Shown one piece after another: positions 15,142 through 25,034 of a DNA stretch of 64,000 nt (positions within the stretch are counted from its first letter, which is position 1; every line of letters begins with the position of its first letter). The DNA is taken from the NCBI GenBank assembly GCA_902363135.1, contig CABIZF010000014.1, forward strand, positions 1 through 64,000. The letters run 5' to 3'. Below the pieces are notes generated by a model. That model did no database searches and was not told where the DNA came from. It saw only the letters and a list, made by a program, of their open reading frames with translations. The position numbers and the translations under genes were made by a program. Source of the DNA: Lachnospiraceae bacterium (lineage in GTDB: Bacteria; Bacillota; Clostridia; Lachnospirales; Lachnospiraceae).

Positions 15142-16362
15142 ATGCAGAAGGTATATTCCGTCGGGCAGATCAACACCTACATTCGAAATATGTTCACACA
15201 GGACTTTGTTCTGAACCGGGTCAGTGTCCGGGGTGAGATATCCAATCTGAAATATCATACCTCCGGGCATATCTATTTTACATTAAAGGATGCCTCGGCC
15301 GCGATTGCCTGTGTCATGTTTGCCGGTGCCAGAGGGGGACTGGCTTTTCGAATGTCCAACGGACAGCAGGTCATTGTGGACGGAGCGGTGAATGTCTATG
15401 AGCGCGACGGTAAATATCAGCTCTATGCGACGAAGATCCGGCAGGACGGGGCAGGAGAGCTGTATGAAAAATTTCTGGAGCTGAAGGAAGAGCTGGAAGA
15501 GATGGGGATGTTTGCACCGGAGTACAAGCAGCCCATTCCGAAGTTTGTCCGGCGGCTCGGAGTCGTCACGGCTCCGACCGGAGCGGCGATCCGCGATATC
15601 ATCAACATAGCGACGCGGAGGAATCCGGGTATCCGGATCATCCTTTACCCGGCGAAGGTGCAGGGGGAGGGCGCAGCCGAAAGTGTGGCGGCAGGACTGG
15701 CTGCCCTGGATGCACTTGGAGTTGATGTAATCATCGTCGGGCGCGGCGGTGGTTCGATCGAAGATCTGTGGGCATTTAATGAGGAGACGGTTGCCCGCGC
15801 GATCTTTTCCTGTCATACGCCGGTGATCTCGGCGGTCGGACATGAGACGGATACGACGATTGCAGATTTCGTTGCAGATCTGCGGGCACCCACGCCGTCC
15901 GCTGCGGCGGAGCTTGCGGTGGCAGACGTCACTGCATGGCTGCAGGCGCTGGATGAGGATGCACTTCAGCTGCAGCGCATTATGCAGAGGATGATAAAGG
16001 ACGCGCGGAGCCGCTTGCGGGAGTGCGAGCTGCGGATGCGCTATGCGAAGCCACAGCAGCGGCTCATGCAGCAGAAGCAAAGACTGGATGAGTATGAGGA
16101 GCGCCTGCGGCGCGCCATGCAGTCTTTGCTGGAGCAGACTCGCCATCAGCTGGCACTCAGCGAAGAGCGTCTGCGCAGGTTCTCTCCTTATGAAAAGCTG
16201 GAGAGCGGCTACGGCTGCATTTTAACAGAGGACGGGAGACGGATCCGTTCCGTATCGCAGGTCGCGCCCGGAGAGGTCGTGCAGATCTACCTGGCGGATG
16301 GTCGGATGACAGCCCGGATACAGGAAGTGAAAGAATCTAAAGTGGATAGTGGGAAAAAATAA
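15142..16362 (+). CDS. xseA: Exodeoxyribonuclease VII large subunit
   Basis: Catalytic subunit of Exo VII, a bidirectional single-strand DNase. The 406-residue length is normal. The N-terminal OB fold (VRGEISNLKYHTSGHIYFTL) is followed by the catalytic core (VITVGRGGGSIEDLWAFNEE-type block, here VIIVGRGGGSIEDLWAF; SAVGHETDTTIADFVADLRA) and a long coiled-coil arm from about 270 to 355. ATG 15142 has little ribosome site of its own and is likely translated by coupling to nusB, 5 bases upstream. Confidence 0.96.
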   Translation: MQKVYSVGQINTYIRNMFTQDFVLNRVSVRGEISNLKYHTSGHIYFTLKDASAAIACVMFAGARGGLAFRMSNGQQVIVDGAVNVYERDGKYQLYATKIRQDGAGELYEKFLELKEELEEMGMFAPEYKQPIPKFVRRLGVVTAPTGAAIRDIINIATRRNPGIRIILYPAKVQGEGAAESVAAGLAALDALGVDVIIVGRGGGSIEDLWAFNEETVARAIFSCHTPVISAVGHETDTTIADFVADLRAPTPSAAAELAVADVTAWLQALDEDALQLQRIMQRMIKDARSRLRECELRMRYAKPQQRLMQQKQRLDEYEERLRRAMQSLLEQTRHQLALSEERLRRFSPYEKLESGYGCILTEDGRRIRSVSQVAPGEVVQIYLADGRMTARIQEVKESKVDSGKK

Positions 16363-16439
16363 CGAATCAGGTAAGTTCCTAAGATTCATTGCAAAAAGCA
16401 GTGTATGGGGATTTCGCATAAGAAAAAGGAGGATGAGAG

Positions 16440-16661
16440 ATGGCAGAGCCAAATACCACCGGGCAGGAGACGCTCGAGGAGAGCATGGAGCGACTGGAGA
16501 CGATTTTAGATACGTTAGAGGGCGACGACATCTCTTTAGAAGAATCCTTTGCCCTCTATCAAAAGGGCATGAAGCTCGTACAGAGCTGTAAAGAAAAGAT
16601 AGATACCGTAGAGAAAAAGATTTTGATCATGAATGGGGATGGCGGTCTTGATGAATTTTAA
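16440..16661 (+). CDS. xseB: Exodeoxyribonuclease VII small subunit
   Basis: A 73-residue helical hairpin that binds the XseA arm. TLEESMERLETILDTLEGDD and LEESFALYQKGMKLVQSCKE are the two conserved helices. AAAAAGGAGGATGAGAG precedes the ATG. Its end overlaps the start of ispA by 11 bases. Confidence 0.94.
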   Translation: MAEPNTTGQETLEESMERLETILDTLEGDDISLEESFALYQKGMKLVQSCKEKIDTVEKKILIMNGDGGLDEF

Positions 16662-17538
16662 TGATGAGATGAAAAAACGTGTGACAGAAATCAGGAGTAT
16701 CATTGAAAAGTATCTTCCGCAGGAGGAAGGCTTTCAGAAGACGCTGCTGGAGGCGATGAACTACAGTATGCTGGTTGGAGGGAAAAAGCTCCGTCCGCTT
16801 CTGATGCAGCAGACCTATGTGATGTTTGGCGGGCATAAGCGGGTGATCGAGCCGTTTATGGCGGCGATGGAGATGATCCACACCCATTCGCTGATCCACG
16901 ATGACCTTCCGGCGATGGACAACGATGAATACCGCAGAGGAAAAAAGACGACCCACGTCGTCTACGGAGAAGCGATGGCGATCCTTGCAGGCGACGCGCT
17001 TCTGAACCTTGCCTATGAGACTGCCTCACAGGCATTTGACCTGGAGCCGGGCAATCCGACAGTCGGAAAGGCATTCCAGATCCTCTCGGCAAAGACCGGC
17101 ATGACCGGCATGATCGGCGGACAGTCTGTGGATGTGGAGTATGTCGACCGTCCATTGAGTGCAGAGCAGCTGCAGTTCATCTATGAGCTGAAAACAGGTG
17201 CACTGATTGAGGCATCCATGATGATCGGAGCCGTACTGGCGGGAGCAGATGCGGATACGGTAGAAAAGGTCGGGCAGATCGGGCAGAACGTCGGCATGGC
17301 CTTCCAGATACAGGATGATATTCTCGATGTGACCGGTGACGAGGCAGTGCTCGGAAAGCCGACGAAGAGCGATGAGAAAAATCATAAAATCACCTATGTT
17401 TCCGTGAAAGGACTGGATCAGGCACGCAAAGATGTGGAACGCTATTCCAAAGAGGCGGTCCGGCTGCTTGAGGAGCTTCCATGTGAGAATGAGTTTTTAC
17501 ACGAGCTGATCTTAAACCTGATTTCGCGGGATGCATGA
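16651..17538 (+). CDS. ispA: Farnesyl/geranyl diphosphate synthase
   Basis: Short-chain trans-prenyl synthase that extends DMAPP with IPP. It carries the two Asp-rich motifs, DDLPAMDND and DDILD, plus GGKKLRPLL and GQSVDVEY. The start is uncertain: ATG 16651 gives the usual MNFNDEMKKRV; ATG 16633 and 16639 are in frame and lie closer to a purine-rich stretch. It overlaps xseB and runs straight into dxs, which supplies its precursors through the MEP pathway. Confidence 0.94.
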   Translation: MNFNDEMKKRVTEIRSIIEKYLPQEEGFQKTLLEAMNYSMLVGGKKLRPLLMQQTYVMFGGHKRVIEPFMAAMEMIHTHSLIHDDLPAMDNDEYRRGKKTTHVVYGEAMAILAGDALLNLAYETASQAFDLEPGNPTVGKAFQILSAKTGMTGMIGGQSVDVEYVDRPLSAEQLQFIYELKTGALIEASMMIGAVLAGADADTVEKVGQIGQNVGMAFQIQDDILDVTGDEAVLGKPTKSDEKNHKITYVSVKGLDQARKDVERYSKEAVRLLEELPCENEFLHELILNLISRDA

Positions 17539-17550
17539 GGAAGGGTGGCG

Positions 17551-19416
17551 TTGATTCTGTTAGAGCAGATTGAAAAAGCAAATGATATTAAAAAGATAGA
17601 CAAAGAGAAGCTACCGGAGCTCGCAGCTGAAATCCGGGCGTTTCTCATTGAAAAGATCAGCCGAAACGGTGGTCATCTGGCGTCTAATCTCGGTGTCGTG
17701 GAGCTGACGATCGCGCTGCACCGTGTGCTGAATTTTCCGGAGGACAAGCTGATCTGGGACGTCGGGCATCAGTCTTACACCCATAAGATTCTGACCGGAA
17801 GACGGGACGGCTTCGATAAGATGCGTAAATATGGCGGTATGAGTGGTTTCCCGAAGCGCAAGGAGAGCGACTGCGACGCCTTTGATACCGGCCACAGTTC
17901 GACCTCTATTTCCGCAGGGCTTGGCTATGTGGAGGCGCGGGATCTGCAGAAGCAGGACTACACAGTCGTATCGGTGATCGGAGACGGTGCACTCACCGGC
18001 GGTATGGCCTACGAAGCGCTGAATAATGCGGCGCGGCTGGAGAAAAATTTTATCATCGTTTTAAATGATAACAACATGTCGATCTCAGAAAATGTCGGCG
18101 GTATTTCTGCTTATTTGAGCAATATCCGCACGGCAGATTCCTACACCGGGCTGAAGAACGGGCTTGAGAATACGCTGCGTCAGATTCCGGTATATGGCGA
18201 CCGGCTGATCAAGGGGATACGCAGTACGAAGCAGGGGATCAAGCAGTTCCTTGTGCCGGGTATGTTCTTTGAGGAGATGGGGATCACCTATTTAGGTCCG
18301 GTAGACGGACACAACATCGCTCAGGTGACACGGGTGCTGAACGATGCAAAAAAGGTAAACGGAGCAGTCCTTGTCCATGTCATCACAAAGAAGGGCAAGG
18401 GCTACGGGCCGGCAGAGCGGATGCCGTCACGGTTCCACGGGGCGGAGCCGTTTGATATTGAGACCGGGCTTCCGGTGGCCAGAAAGAAAAAAGCCGGTTA
18501 TACTGATGTTTTTTCGACGGTGATGTGTAAGATGGGCGCGAAGAATCCGAAGCTTGTGGCAATCACAGCTGCGATGCCGGGTGGCACGGGACTGAAGCGC
18601 TTCCGGAATATGTACCGTGACCGTTTCTTTGATGTGGGCATTGCAGAAGGCCATGCGGTGACGTTTGCGGCAGGACTGGCAGCGGGCGGTATGAAGCCGG
18701 TCGTGGCGGTGTATTCCTCCTTTTTACAAAGAGGCTTCGATCAGGTGATCCACGATGTCTGTATTCAGAACCTGCCGGTTGTCTTTGCGATTGACCGTGC
18801 AGGACTTGTCGGCAGCGACGGGGAGACGCATCAGGGTATCTTCGATCTGTCTTATCTCTCGGCGATTCCGAACATGTGCCTCATGGCGCCGAAGAATAAA
18901 TGGGAGCTGGCAGATATGCTCAAGTATGCGATTGACTATGAGGGGCCGATCGCTTTACGCTATCCGCGGGGAGAGGCTTACGACGGGCTGCAGGAGTTCC
19001 GTGCGCCGGTCGTATATGGCAAATCAGAGCTGCTCTACGACGAGTGTGGGCTTGCGCTGGTCGCAGTCGGCAGCATGGTAAAGACGGCGCTGCAGGTGCG
19101 GGAGATGCTCAAGGGCATCGGCTACAGCTGTACGATCGTGAACGGACGCTTTGTAAAGCCGGTTGACGAGGAGATGCTGCAGTACCTTGCGGCGGATCAT
19201 TCCATGATTGTCACGATGGAGGAAAATGTGAAGAGCGGCGGCTTCGGCGAAAAGGTACTGGAATATTACAATGAGACGGGAGCGGATGTACAGGTGCTGC
19301 AGATTGCGCTGCCGGATGACTATATTGAGCACGGCAATGTAGATGTGCTGAAACAGGAGACCTGCATCGATGCAGAGTCGATCTTCAAGCGGATCGTGGC
19401 ACGGTATCAGGCGTAA
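17551..19416 (+). CDS. dxs: 1-deoxy-D-xylulose-5-phosphate synthase, TTG start
   Basis: Thiamine-dependent first enzyme of the MEP isoprenoid pathway, joining pyruvate and glyceraldehyde-3-phosphate. It has 621 residues from TTG 17551, six bases after GAGGAAGG; GTG 17545 is an alternative but touches that site. SRNGGHLASNLGVVELTIAL and WDVGHQSYTHKILTGR form the thiamine site, and GDGALTGGMAYEALNNA, then LNDNNMSIS, the Mg/diphosphate site. The pyrimidine-side His and the transketolase domains 2 and 3 are intact. Confidence 0.96.
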   Translation: MILLEQIEKANDIKKIDKEKLPELAAEIRAFLIEKISRNGGHLASNLGVVELTIALHRVLNFPEDKLIWDVGHQSYTHKILTGRRDGFDKMRKYGGMSGFPKRKESDCDAFDTGHSSTSISAGLGYVEARDLQKQDYTVVSVIGDGALTGGMAYEALNNAARLEKNFIIVLNDNNMSISENVGGISAYLSNIRTADSYTGLKNGLENTLRQIPVYGDRLIKGIRSTKQGIKQFLVPGMFFEEMGITYLGPVDGHNIAQVTRVLNDAKKVNGAVLVHVITKKGKGYGPAERMPSRFHGAEPFDIETGLPVARKKKAGYTDVFSTVMCKMGAKNPKLVAITAAMPGGTGLKRFRNMYRDRFFDVGIAEGHAVTFAAGLAAGGMKPVVAVYSSFLQRGFDQVIHDVCIQNLPVVFAIDRAGLVGSDGETHQGIFDLSYLSAIPNMCLMAPKNKWELADMLKYAIDYEGPIALRYPRGEAYDGLQEFRAPVVYGKSELLYDECGLALVAVGSMVKTALQVREMLKGIGYSCTIVNGRFVKPVDEEMLQYLAADHSMIVTMEENVKSGGFGEKVLEYYNETGADVQVLQIALPDDYIEHGNVDVLKQETCIDAESIFKRIVARYQA

Positions 19417-19427
19417 AGGAGTTTTCG

Positions 19428-20237
19428 ATGAAAGAACGATTGGATGTCCTTCTGGTCAGCCAGGGGCTGGCGGCTTCGAGGGAGAAAGCAAAAGCAATTA
19501 TTATGTCAGGAAACGTACTGGTCAACGGCCAGCGCGAGGACAAGGCCGGAACGATGATCGACGTGAAGGCGGAGATCACGGTAAAGGGTGGTCAGCTGAA
19601 ATATGTCAGCCGCGGCGGACTCAAGCTGGAAAAGGCGATGAGTCATTTTGACCTGACTTTGGAGGGCAGGGTGTGCATGGATGTCGGAGCTTCGACCGGA
19701 GGCTTTACCGACTGTATGCTGCAAAATGGCGCGGTAAAGGTCTATTCGGTGGATGTCGGACACGGACAGCTCGACTGGAAGCTGCGCAATGACCCGCGGG
19801 TCGTCTGCATGGAAAAGACGAACATCCGTTATGTGACGCCGGAGCAGATCGAGGAGCCGGCAGCCTTTGTCTCGATTGACGTTTCTTTTATTTCTCTGAC
19901 GAAGGTGCTGCCGCCGGTGCGGGAGCTGATGACAGAGGACGGAGAGATCGTCTGCCTGATCAAGCCACAGTTCGAGGCGGGTCGGGAGAAGGTCGGCAAG
20001 AAGGGCGTCGTGCGCGATCCGAAGGTACATGAGGAGGTCATTGAGAAGGTGATCGACTTCGCTGCGACGGTCGGGCTGGAGAGCCGGGAGCTGGAATTTT
20101 CTCCGATCAAGGGACCGGAGGGAAATATCGAGTATCTGCTGCATCTTCTGAAAAGGCCGGATGCCGCATCGGTGGAGCCATTTGCGGGAAATGTGCAGGA
20201 GATCGTTGCACAGGCGCATGGCACGTTGGATAAATAA
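19428..20237 (+). CDS. tlyA: TlyA-family rRNA 2'-O-methyltransferase
   Basis: A 269-residue S4-plus-FtsJ protein. An N-terminal S4 RNA-binding domain (RLDVLLVSQGLAASREKAKA) is followed by a SAM-binding methyltransferase domain (MDVGASTGGFTDCMLQNGA). The later blocks SIDVSFISLTKVLPP and LIKPQFEAGREKVGKKGVV carry Asp and Lys of the catalytic K-D-K set. Characterised TlyA enzymes 2'-O-methylate 16S and 23S rRNA. The position between dxs and nadK matches yqxC of Bacillus. Confidence 0.92.
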   Translation: MKERLDVLLVSQGLAASREKAKAIIMSGNVLVNGQREDKAGTMIDVKAEITVKGGQLKYVSRGGLKLEKAMSHFDLTLEGRVCMDVGASTGGFTDCMLQNGAVKVYSVDVGHGQLDWKLRNDPRVVCMEKTNIRYVTPEQIEEPAAFVSIDVSFISLTKVLPPVRELMTEDGEIVCLIKPQFEAGREKVGKKGVVRDPKVHEEVIEKVIDFAATVGLESRELEFSPIKGPEGNIEYLLHLLKRPDAASVEPFAGNVQEIVAQAHGTLDK

Positions 20238-20246
20238 GGATCGGTT

Positions 20247-21107
20247 ATGGATACATTTTATATTATTACAAATTATCAGAAAGATCCGGATTTGGAGACT
20301 GCACAGGCGATTCGGCAGTATCTGGAAAAAAAGGGTAAGACCTGCTACATTCAGTCAAATGAAGCAGGGGATAACGGCGGAGCATATAAGTATACCGATG
20401 CTTCCCGTGTGCCGGATGAGGTGGAGTGTGTGCTCGTCATCGGGGGGGACGGCACACTGCTGCAGGCGGCCAGGGATCTGGTGGAGCGGCAGCTTCCGCT
20501 GCTCGGCATCAACATGGGAACGCTCGGATACCTCGCGGAGATCGACCGGAAAAGTATCTGTCCGGCACTGGAGAAGCTGATCACGGGCGAGTATAGCATA
20601 GAGCACCGAATGATGCTCTGTGGCAGTGCCTGTCATCAGAATCGGAAAATGCTGGCAGATATCGCATTGAATGATATCGTCATCACACGGAACGGGCGGC
20701 TGCGCGTTGTAGATTTTAATGTTTACGTCGACGGGGCATTTCTGAGCTCATTTACGGCGGATGGCATTATCATTTCCACACCGACCGGGTCGACCGGGTA
20801 CAATCTTTCAGTCGGAGGTCCGATCGTTGCGCCGGAGGCATCCCTGATGCTGCTGACAGCGATCGCACCGCATACCTTAAATGCCCGTCCGATCGTGCTG
20901 CCGGATGATGTGGAGATTGCAATTGAGATCGGGACGAGCCATGGGACGGATATCGACGGTGCGGAGGCGACCTTTGATGGAGATACCTCGGTCAAATTAA
21001 ATGCCGGGGACCGCGTGGTCATCCATCGGTCGAACCGGGAGGCGCTGATGATTAAGACGAAGAATACAAGTTTTCTTGAGATTCTTCGCGAAAAAATGAG
21101 CAGGTAG
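20247..21107 (+). CDS. nadK: NAD kinase
   Basis: Phosphorylates NAD to NADP. The 286-residue length is typical. The GGDGT signature is at residues 66-70, followed by NMGTLGYLAE, LNDIVITRN and the conserved TADGIIISTPTGSTGYNLSV loop. GGTTATGG precedes with a short spacer after tlyA (9 bases), implying coupling. This gene order with argR and recN is common in Clostridia. Confidence 0.96.
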   Translation: MDTFYIITNYQKDPDLETAQAIRQYLEKKGKTCYIQSNEAGDNGGAYKYTDASRVPDEVECVLVIGGDGTLLQAARDLVERQLPLLGINMGTLGYLAEIDRKSICPALEKLITGEYSIEHRMMLCGSACHQNRKMLADIALNDIVITRNGRLRVVDFNVYVDGAFLSSFTADGIIISTPTGSTGYNLSVGGPIVAPEASLMLLTAIAPHTLNARPIVLPDDVEIAIEIGTSHGTDIDGAEATFDGDTSVKLNAGDRVVIHRSNREALMIKTKNTSFLEILREKMSR

Positions 21108-21134
21108 GGGAACCGGAACAGGAGTGAAGCGAAG

Positions 21135-21590
21135 ATGAAAATAGGAAGACATGCCAAGATAGTGGATTTGATTGGAAAATATGACATAGAGACGCAGGAG
21201 GAGCTTGCGGAACAGCTCAAAAGAGAGGGGTATCGGGTGACACAGGCGACGATTTCCCGCGACATCCGCGAGCTGAAACTGACCAAGATCGCGACAAATG
21301 ACGGACGGCAGAAATACGCCCTGATGCAACCGCAGCCGGCCGGAATGAATGAAAAATACCTCAGAGTCCTGAAGGACGGTTTTTTATCGATGGATATGGC
21401 GCAGAACATTCTTGTGATTAAGACTGTGTCCGGCATGGCAATGGCGGTGGCGGCTGCGATTGATGCGATGCATTGGTCCGAGGTGGCGGGCTGTATCGCC
21501 GGGGATGACACGATCATGTGTGCGGTGCGCAGCGTGGATGATACCCTGCGTGTGATGGATAAGATCAGCAGGGTCGTGGGGAGAAAATAA
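21135..21590 (+). CDS. argR: Arginine repressor ArgR/AhrC
   Basis: Arginine-responsive regulator of arginine genes. The N-terminal winged helix (YDIETQEELAEQLKREGYRV, TQATISRDIRELKL) and C-terminal hexamerisation/arginine-binding domain (GCIAGDDTIMCAVRSVDDTL, with the conserved Gly-Asp-Asp) are complete at 151 residues. The start follows GGAGTGAAGCGAAG. No arginine gene is next to it; its place in the recN cluster is the usual Firmicute one. Confidence 0.95.
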   Translation: MKIGRHAKIVDLIGKYDIETQEELAEQLKREGYRVTQATISRDIRELKLTKIATNDGRQKYALMQPQPAGMNEKYLRVLKDGFLSMDMAQNILVIKTVSGMAMAVAAAIDAMHWSEVAGCIAGDDTIMCAVRSVDDTLRVMDKISRVVGRK

Positions 21591-21690
21591 GTCTACTGCT
21601 TCGACTGAGAAAATCAATCAGTCGTATGGGACATAGGATCCGGAATGTGGCGGGTAACAGAATGCTTCGGGGAGAGAGTACGGAGGACAG

Positions 21691-23370
21691 ATGTTAGTCA
21701 GTTTACATGTAAAAAATATGGCGCTGATCAAGGAGGTCGAGGTCGAGTTCGGAGAAGGACTGAATATCATGACCGGAGAGACCGGTGCCGGAAAGTCAAT
21801 TGTGATCGGTTCTGTGAATATCGCACTCGGAACCGGAAACTTTAAGGATTATGTACCGGAGGATGCAGACTATGCGCTTGTGGAGCTCGTATTCCGCACG
21901 GAGAATCCAAAGGTAGAGGAGAAGCTGCAGCGGCAGGATCTGCCGTTTGAGGATCATGAGATCATCATCACGCGGAAATACAAAGGGGGACGGGCATCGA
22001 GCAAGATCAATGGCGAGACGGTGCCGGTCTCCTTTGTGCGCGAGCTTGCGGGAGACCTGATCGACATTCACGGGCAGCATGAGCACCAGTCACTGCTCTA
22101 CGAGAAAAATCATCTCGGCATTCTCGATAATTTTGCACGTGCAGAGCTCGGAGACAGACTCGTAAAGTGCCGCAGGCTGCATCGGAAATACACGCAGGCG
22201 AAGCGGCAGTGGGCGGACGCTTCCTCCGATGCCGGCAGCAGGGCCAAGGAGCTGGATTTTCTGCAGTTTGAGGTGCAGGAGATCGAGGCGGCACATCTAA
22301 TCCCGGGCGAGGATGAGGAGCTGGAAGCATCTTATCGGATGATGGCGAACGGCCAGAAGATCATGGAAGCGCTCTCCGAGGCCGGGAGTCTGACCGGGGC
22401 GAGCGGCTATTCCGGGGCAGGCGATGAGATCGGCCGTGCCGTGAGATGCCTTGGCGCGGTCCAGGCATATGATCCGTCGCTGGGGGAGCTGTCCGGCTCG
22501 CTGGAGGAGATCGAGACACTGCTTGATGATTTTAACCGCAGCCTTGCGGAATATACAGACAGCTTCAGCTTTGATGAGCAGCAGATGCGGCAGACGGAGG
22601 AGCGGCTGGATCTCATCAACCGGCTCAAGACAAAATACGGGCAGTCTGTTCCGGAGATTCTGGACTACGCAAAGGAAAAGCAGGCACGAATCGACATTTT
22701 GAATGATTATGACTCCTATCTGGAGCAGCTGCAGCGGGACTATGAGAGCAGTCAGAAGGAGTTTTCCCGTCTGGCAGACGAGATTTCCGGGATTCGGAAG
22801 CAGTATGCGGGAATTCTCTCAGAAAAGATCCGTGCTGCGCTCGTCGATCTGAATTTTCTCGACGTGCGGTTTGAGATTGTATTTGAGGAGCTCTCAGAGC
22901 CGACGGAAAACGGAAAGGATGAGATCTGCTTCATGATCTCGACAAATCCGGGACTTCCGATGCGCCCGCTCGCGAGCGTGGCATCCGGAGGCGAGCTGTC
23001 GCGTATCATGCTCGCAATCAAGGCGGTCATGGCGGACAAGGATGCGGTCGAGACCCTGATTTTCGATGAGATCGATACCGGAATCAGCGGACGGACCGCG
23101 CAGAAGGTCTCAGAGAAAATGGCAGTCATCGCGCGAAATCACCAGGTACTGTGTATCACACATCTGGCACAGATCGCGGCGATGGCAGACCGGCATTATA
23201 TCATAGAAAAGAAACCGGCAAACAGTAAGACCGTGACAAATATCGGGCTGCTTGATCCGGATGAGAGTATCCGGGAGCTGGCGCGTATCCTCGGCGGCGC
23301 AAAGATTACAGAGACTGTACTGGAAAGCGCACGGGAGATGAAAGAGCTGGCAGCACGGGCAAAGGAATAG
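21691..23370 (+). CDS. recN: DNA repair ATPase RecN
   Basis: SMC-like ATPase for double-strand-break repair. It has 559 residues with Walker A GETGAGKSIVIGSVNIALG (about 29-47), the IHGQHEHQSLL Q-motif, two coiled-coil arms, signature ASGGELSRIMLAIKAV and Walker B TLIFDEIDTGISG. GGAGGACAG precedes the ATG. The stop codon is directly followed by a family-C repeat. Confidence 0.96.
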   Translation: MLVSLHVKNMALIKEVEVEFGEGLNIMTGETGAGKSIVIGSVNIALGTGNFKDYVPEDADYALVELVFRTENPKVEEKLQRQDLPFEDHEIIITRKYKGGRASSKINGETVPVSFVRELAGDLIDIHGQHEHQSLLYEKNHLGILDNFARAELGDRLVKCRRLHRKYTQAKRQWADASSDAGSRAKELDFLQFEVQEIEAAHLIPGEDEELEASYRMMANGQKIMEALSEAGSLTGASGYSGAGDEIGRAVRCLGAVQAYDPSLGELSGSLEEIETLLDDFNRSLAEYTDSFSFDEQQMRQTEERLDLINRLKTKYGQSVPEILDYAKEKQARIDILNDYDSYLEQLQRDYESSQKEFSRLADEISGIRKQYAGILSEKIRAALVDLNFLDVRFEIVFEELSEPTENGKDEICFMISTNPGLPMRPLASVASGGELSRIMLAIKAVMADKDAVETLIFDEIDTGISGRTAQKVSEKMAVIARNHQVLCITHLAQIAAMADRHYIIEKKPANSKTVTNIGLLDPDESIRELARILGGAKITETVLESAREMKELAARAKE

Positions 23371-23560
23371 CTGCTTTGCAGCTTATCGGGTCAACCGGAT
23401 ATTCGCAATCCGCTTCGCTACTTGCTCATAACCGAATAGCTGCTTAGCAGCTTATCAGGAGTGGCTTGTACCACTCCTGATACAAGCAAGTCCCAACCCA
23501 CTGCTTATTGCTTTGCGCAATTGAAGCAGGGGACTTGCTTGATTCGGTTAAATAATGAAA
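23371..23560 (+). repeat. Family-C repeat cluster
   Basis: Starts right after the recN stop. It contains nested inverted repeats: CTGCTTTGCAGC, CTGCTTAGCAGC, CAGGAGTGGcttgtaCCACTCCTG, and CAAGCAAGTCCC paired with GGGGACTTGCTTG around a CTGCTTATTGC/GCAATTGAAGCAG stem. It ends in ATTCGGTTAA. The last hairpin is the reverse complement of the one at 32424. Part of a 297-base gap that otherwise holds only the spoIVB leader. Confidence 0.75.
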
Positions 23561-23667
23561 AAATTTCCCGGTTTGATATCTGCAAAAACTCACATACTGA
23601 ATGCAGAGGCAAAAAGTTGATATGAAAAATGAAAGACCATAACATTCAGAAATGTGAGGAACCAGAG

Positions 23668-24963
23668 ATGAATATCAGACGAAAGTACCGATGCTTTGTG
23701 TGCTGCCTGCTGGTATCTGGCATATGTCTGCTTGGCTTTTCGGTGTGGCATCTGCTTTGTAGCCGGATTCCCGATACGATGACGGTGTCCGGCTACGGAG
23801 AGATTCCGGAGCTGTTTTCGGAGCCGGTAGCACAGTGGATTTCAGGCGAGGTGACGATAAAAAACGGTAAAACCGGGACGGCAGCAGTGGAGGCCGCAGC
23901 CGGTGAAACGGCCGGCGATGGATATGTCGACAGAAAAAGCGCAGGCGGAGATTTCTATGAAATTGAATACACCCTGTTTGGCAAAATTCCATTAAAGACG
24001 GTGCAGGCCTGTGTCGCCGCACCGAAGCTGGTCTATGCAGGCGGAACGCCGATAGGGATGTATCTGCGCACCTCCGGCGTGCTGGTCGTCGGAACCGATG
24101 CGATCCATGCGAAAAGCGGAGAGCTGTGCTGTCCGGCCGAATCAGTGCTGCAGGCGGGAGATTACATCAAGATGGCTGACGGAAAGACGCTCGAGACGAA
24201 GGAGGAGCTGATCGACTGCCTTGGAATGAGCGGCGGTAAATCCGTGCAGCTGCAGGTGGAGCGGGATGGCGAGCGGATCACGTGCAGCGTTGCGCCGGTG
24301 CTTGATGAGTCCGGCGCTTACCGGGCAGGAGTCTGGGTGCGGAATGATACGCAGGGCATCGGGACGCTGACGTATGTGGATGAGGATGGACATTTTGGGG
24401 CGCTGGGGCATGGCATCAGTGATATTGATACCGGGACGATCCTCGCGATCGACGGCGGCACCTTATACGATGCAGATGTCGTCTCCGTCGTGCGGGGACA
24501 GGAGGGAGCACCGGGGGAACTGGCCGGTGTGATCCATTACAGCGAGGGCTATAAGATCGGCACCATAGAAAAAAATCAGCAAAACGGCATTTACGGGACG
24601 ATCTCCGGATTCTCCCTGCTGGCCGATAAAATGGAGCAGTACAAGGTCGCTTACCGTCAGTCGGTGACGACCGGCCCGGCTCAGATCCTCTGTACGATCG
24701 GCGAGTGCTGCGAGGCCTATGCGGTGGAGCTTAAGGAGGTGCGCCGTACCGGAGGGGATGTCAATAAAGGAATCATCCTAGAAGTCACGGACGAGAAGCT
24801 TCTCGCAAGGACGGGTGGCATCGTGCAGGGCATGAGCGGCAGCCCGATTATTCAGGATGGAAAGCTGATCGGAGCCGTGACGCATGTGTTCGTGAACGAC
24901 CCGAAGAAGGGGTATGGGATTTTTATAGAGGATATGTTAGAAACCTCCATAAAAGGAGATTGA
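23668..24963 (+). CDS. spoIVB: SpoIVB-family sporulation serine peptidase
   Basis: Forespore-made S55 peptidase whose signal triggers processing of pro-sigmaK in the mother cell. It has 431 residues from ATG 23668, after GTGAGGAACCAGAG; an in-frame ATG at 23629 lacks a ribosome site. It has one N-terminal membrane segment (CFVCCLLVSGICLLGFSVW), a PDZ domain near 140-205 (LQAGDYIKMADGKTLETKE), then the S55 domain with catalytic His in FGALGHGISDIDTG and Ser in VQGMSGSPIIQDGKLIGAV. It is the last gene of the recN cluster. In Bacillus, spo0A follows directly; here 5 kb intervene. Confidence 0.94.
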   Translation: MNIRRKYRCFVCCLLVSGICLLGFSVWHLLCSRIPDTMTVSGYGEIPELFSEPVAQWISGEVTIKNGKTGTAAVEAAAGETAGDGYVDRKSAGGDFYEIEYTLFGKIPLKTVQACVAAPKLVYAGGTPIGMYLRTSGVLVVGTDAIHAKSGELCCPAESVLQAGDYIKMADGKTLETKEELIDCLGMSGGKSVQLQVERDGERITCSVAPVLDESGAYRAGVWVRNDTQGIGTLTYVDEDGHFGALGHGISDIDTGTILAIDGGTLYDADVVSVVRGQEGAPGELAGVIHYSEGYKIGTIEKNQQNGIYGTISGFSLLADKMEQYKVAYRQSVTTGPAQILCTIGECCEAYAVELKEVRRTGGDVNKGIILEVTDEKLLARTGGIVQGMSGSPIIQDGKLIGAVTHVFVNDPKKGYGIFIEDMLETSIKGD

Positions 24964-24965
24964 CG

Positions 24966-25017
24966 AAAACGATTCTGACAGGTACGGGGTTTTCCTGTTC
25001 AGGATCGTTTTATTTTG
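24966..25017 (+). terminator. Terminator after spoIVB
   Basis: AAAACGATTCTGACAGG pairs with CCTGTTCAGGATCGTTTT, with an internal mismatch, followed by ATTTTG. It closes the long housekeeping transcript. Confidence 0.85.
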
Positions 25018-25034
25018 TGCTCCTGGAGGCGCCG

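Noticed and set aside
23590-23640. Forespore (sigmaG/sigmaF) promoter before spoIVB
   Set aside because: CATACTGAA resembles a sporulation -10, but no -35 at proper spacing is convincing; the call would rest on expectation.
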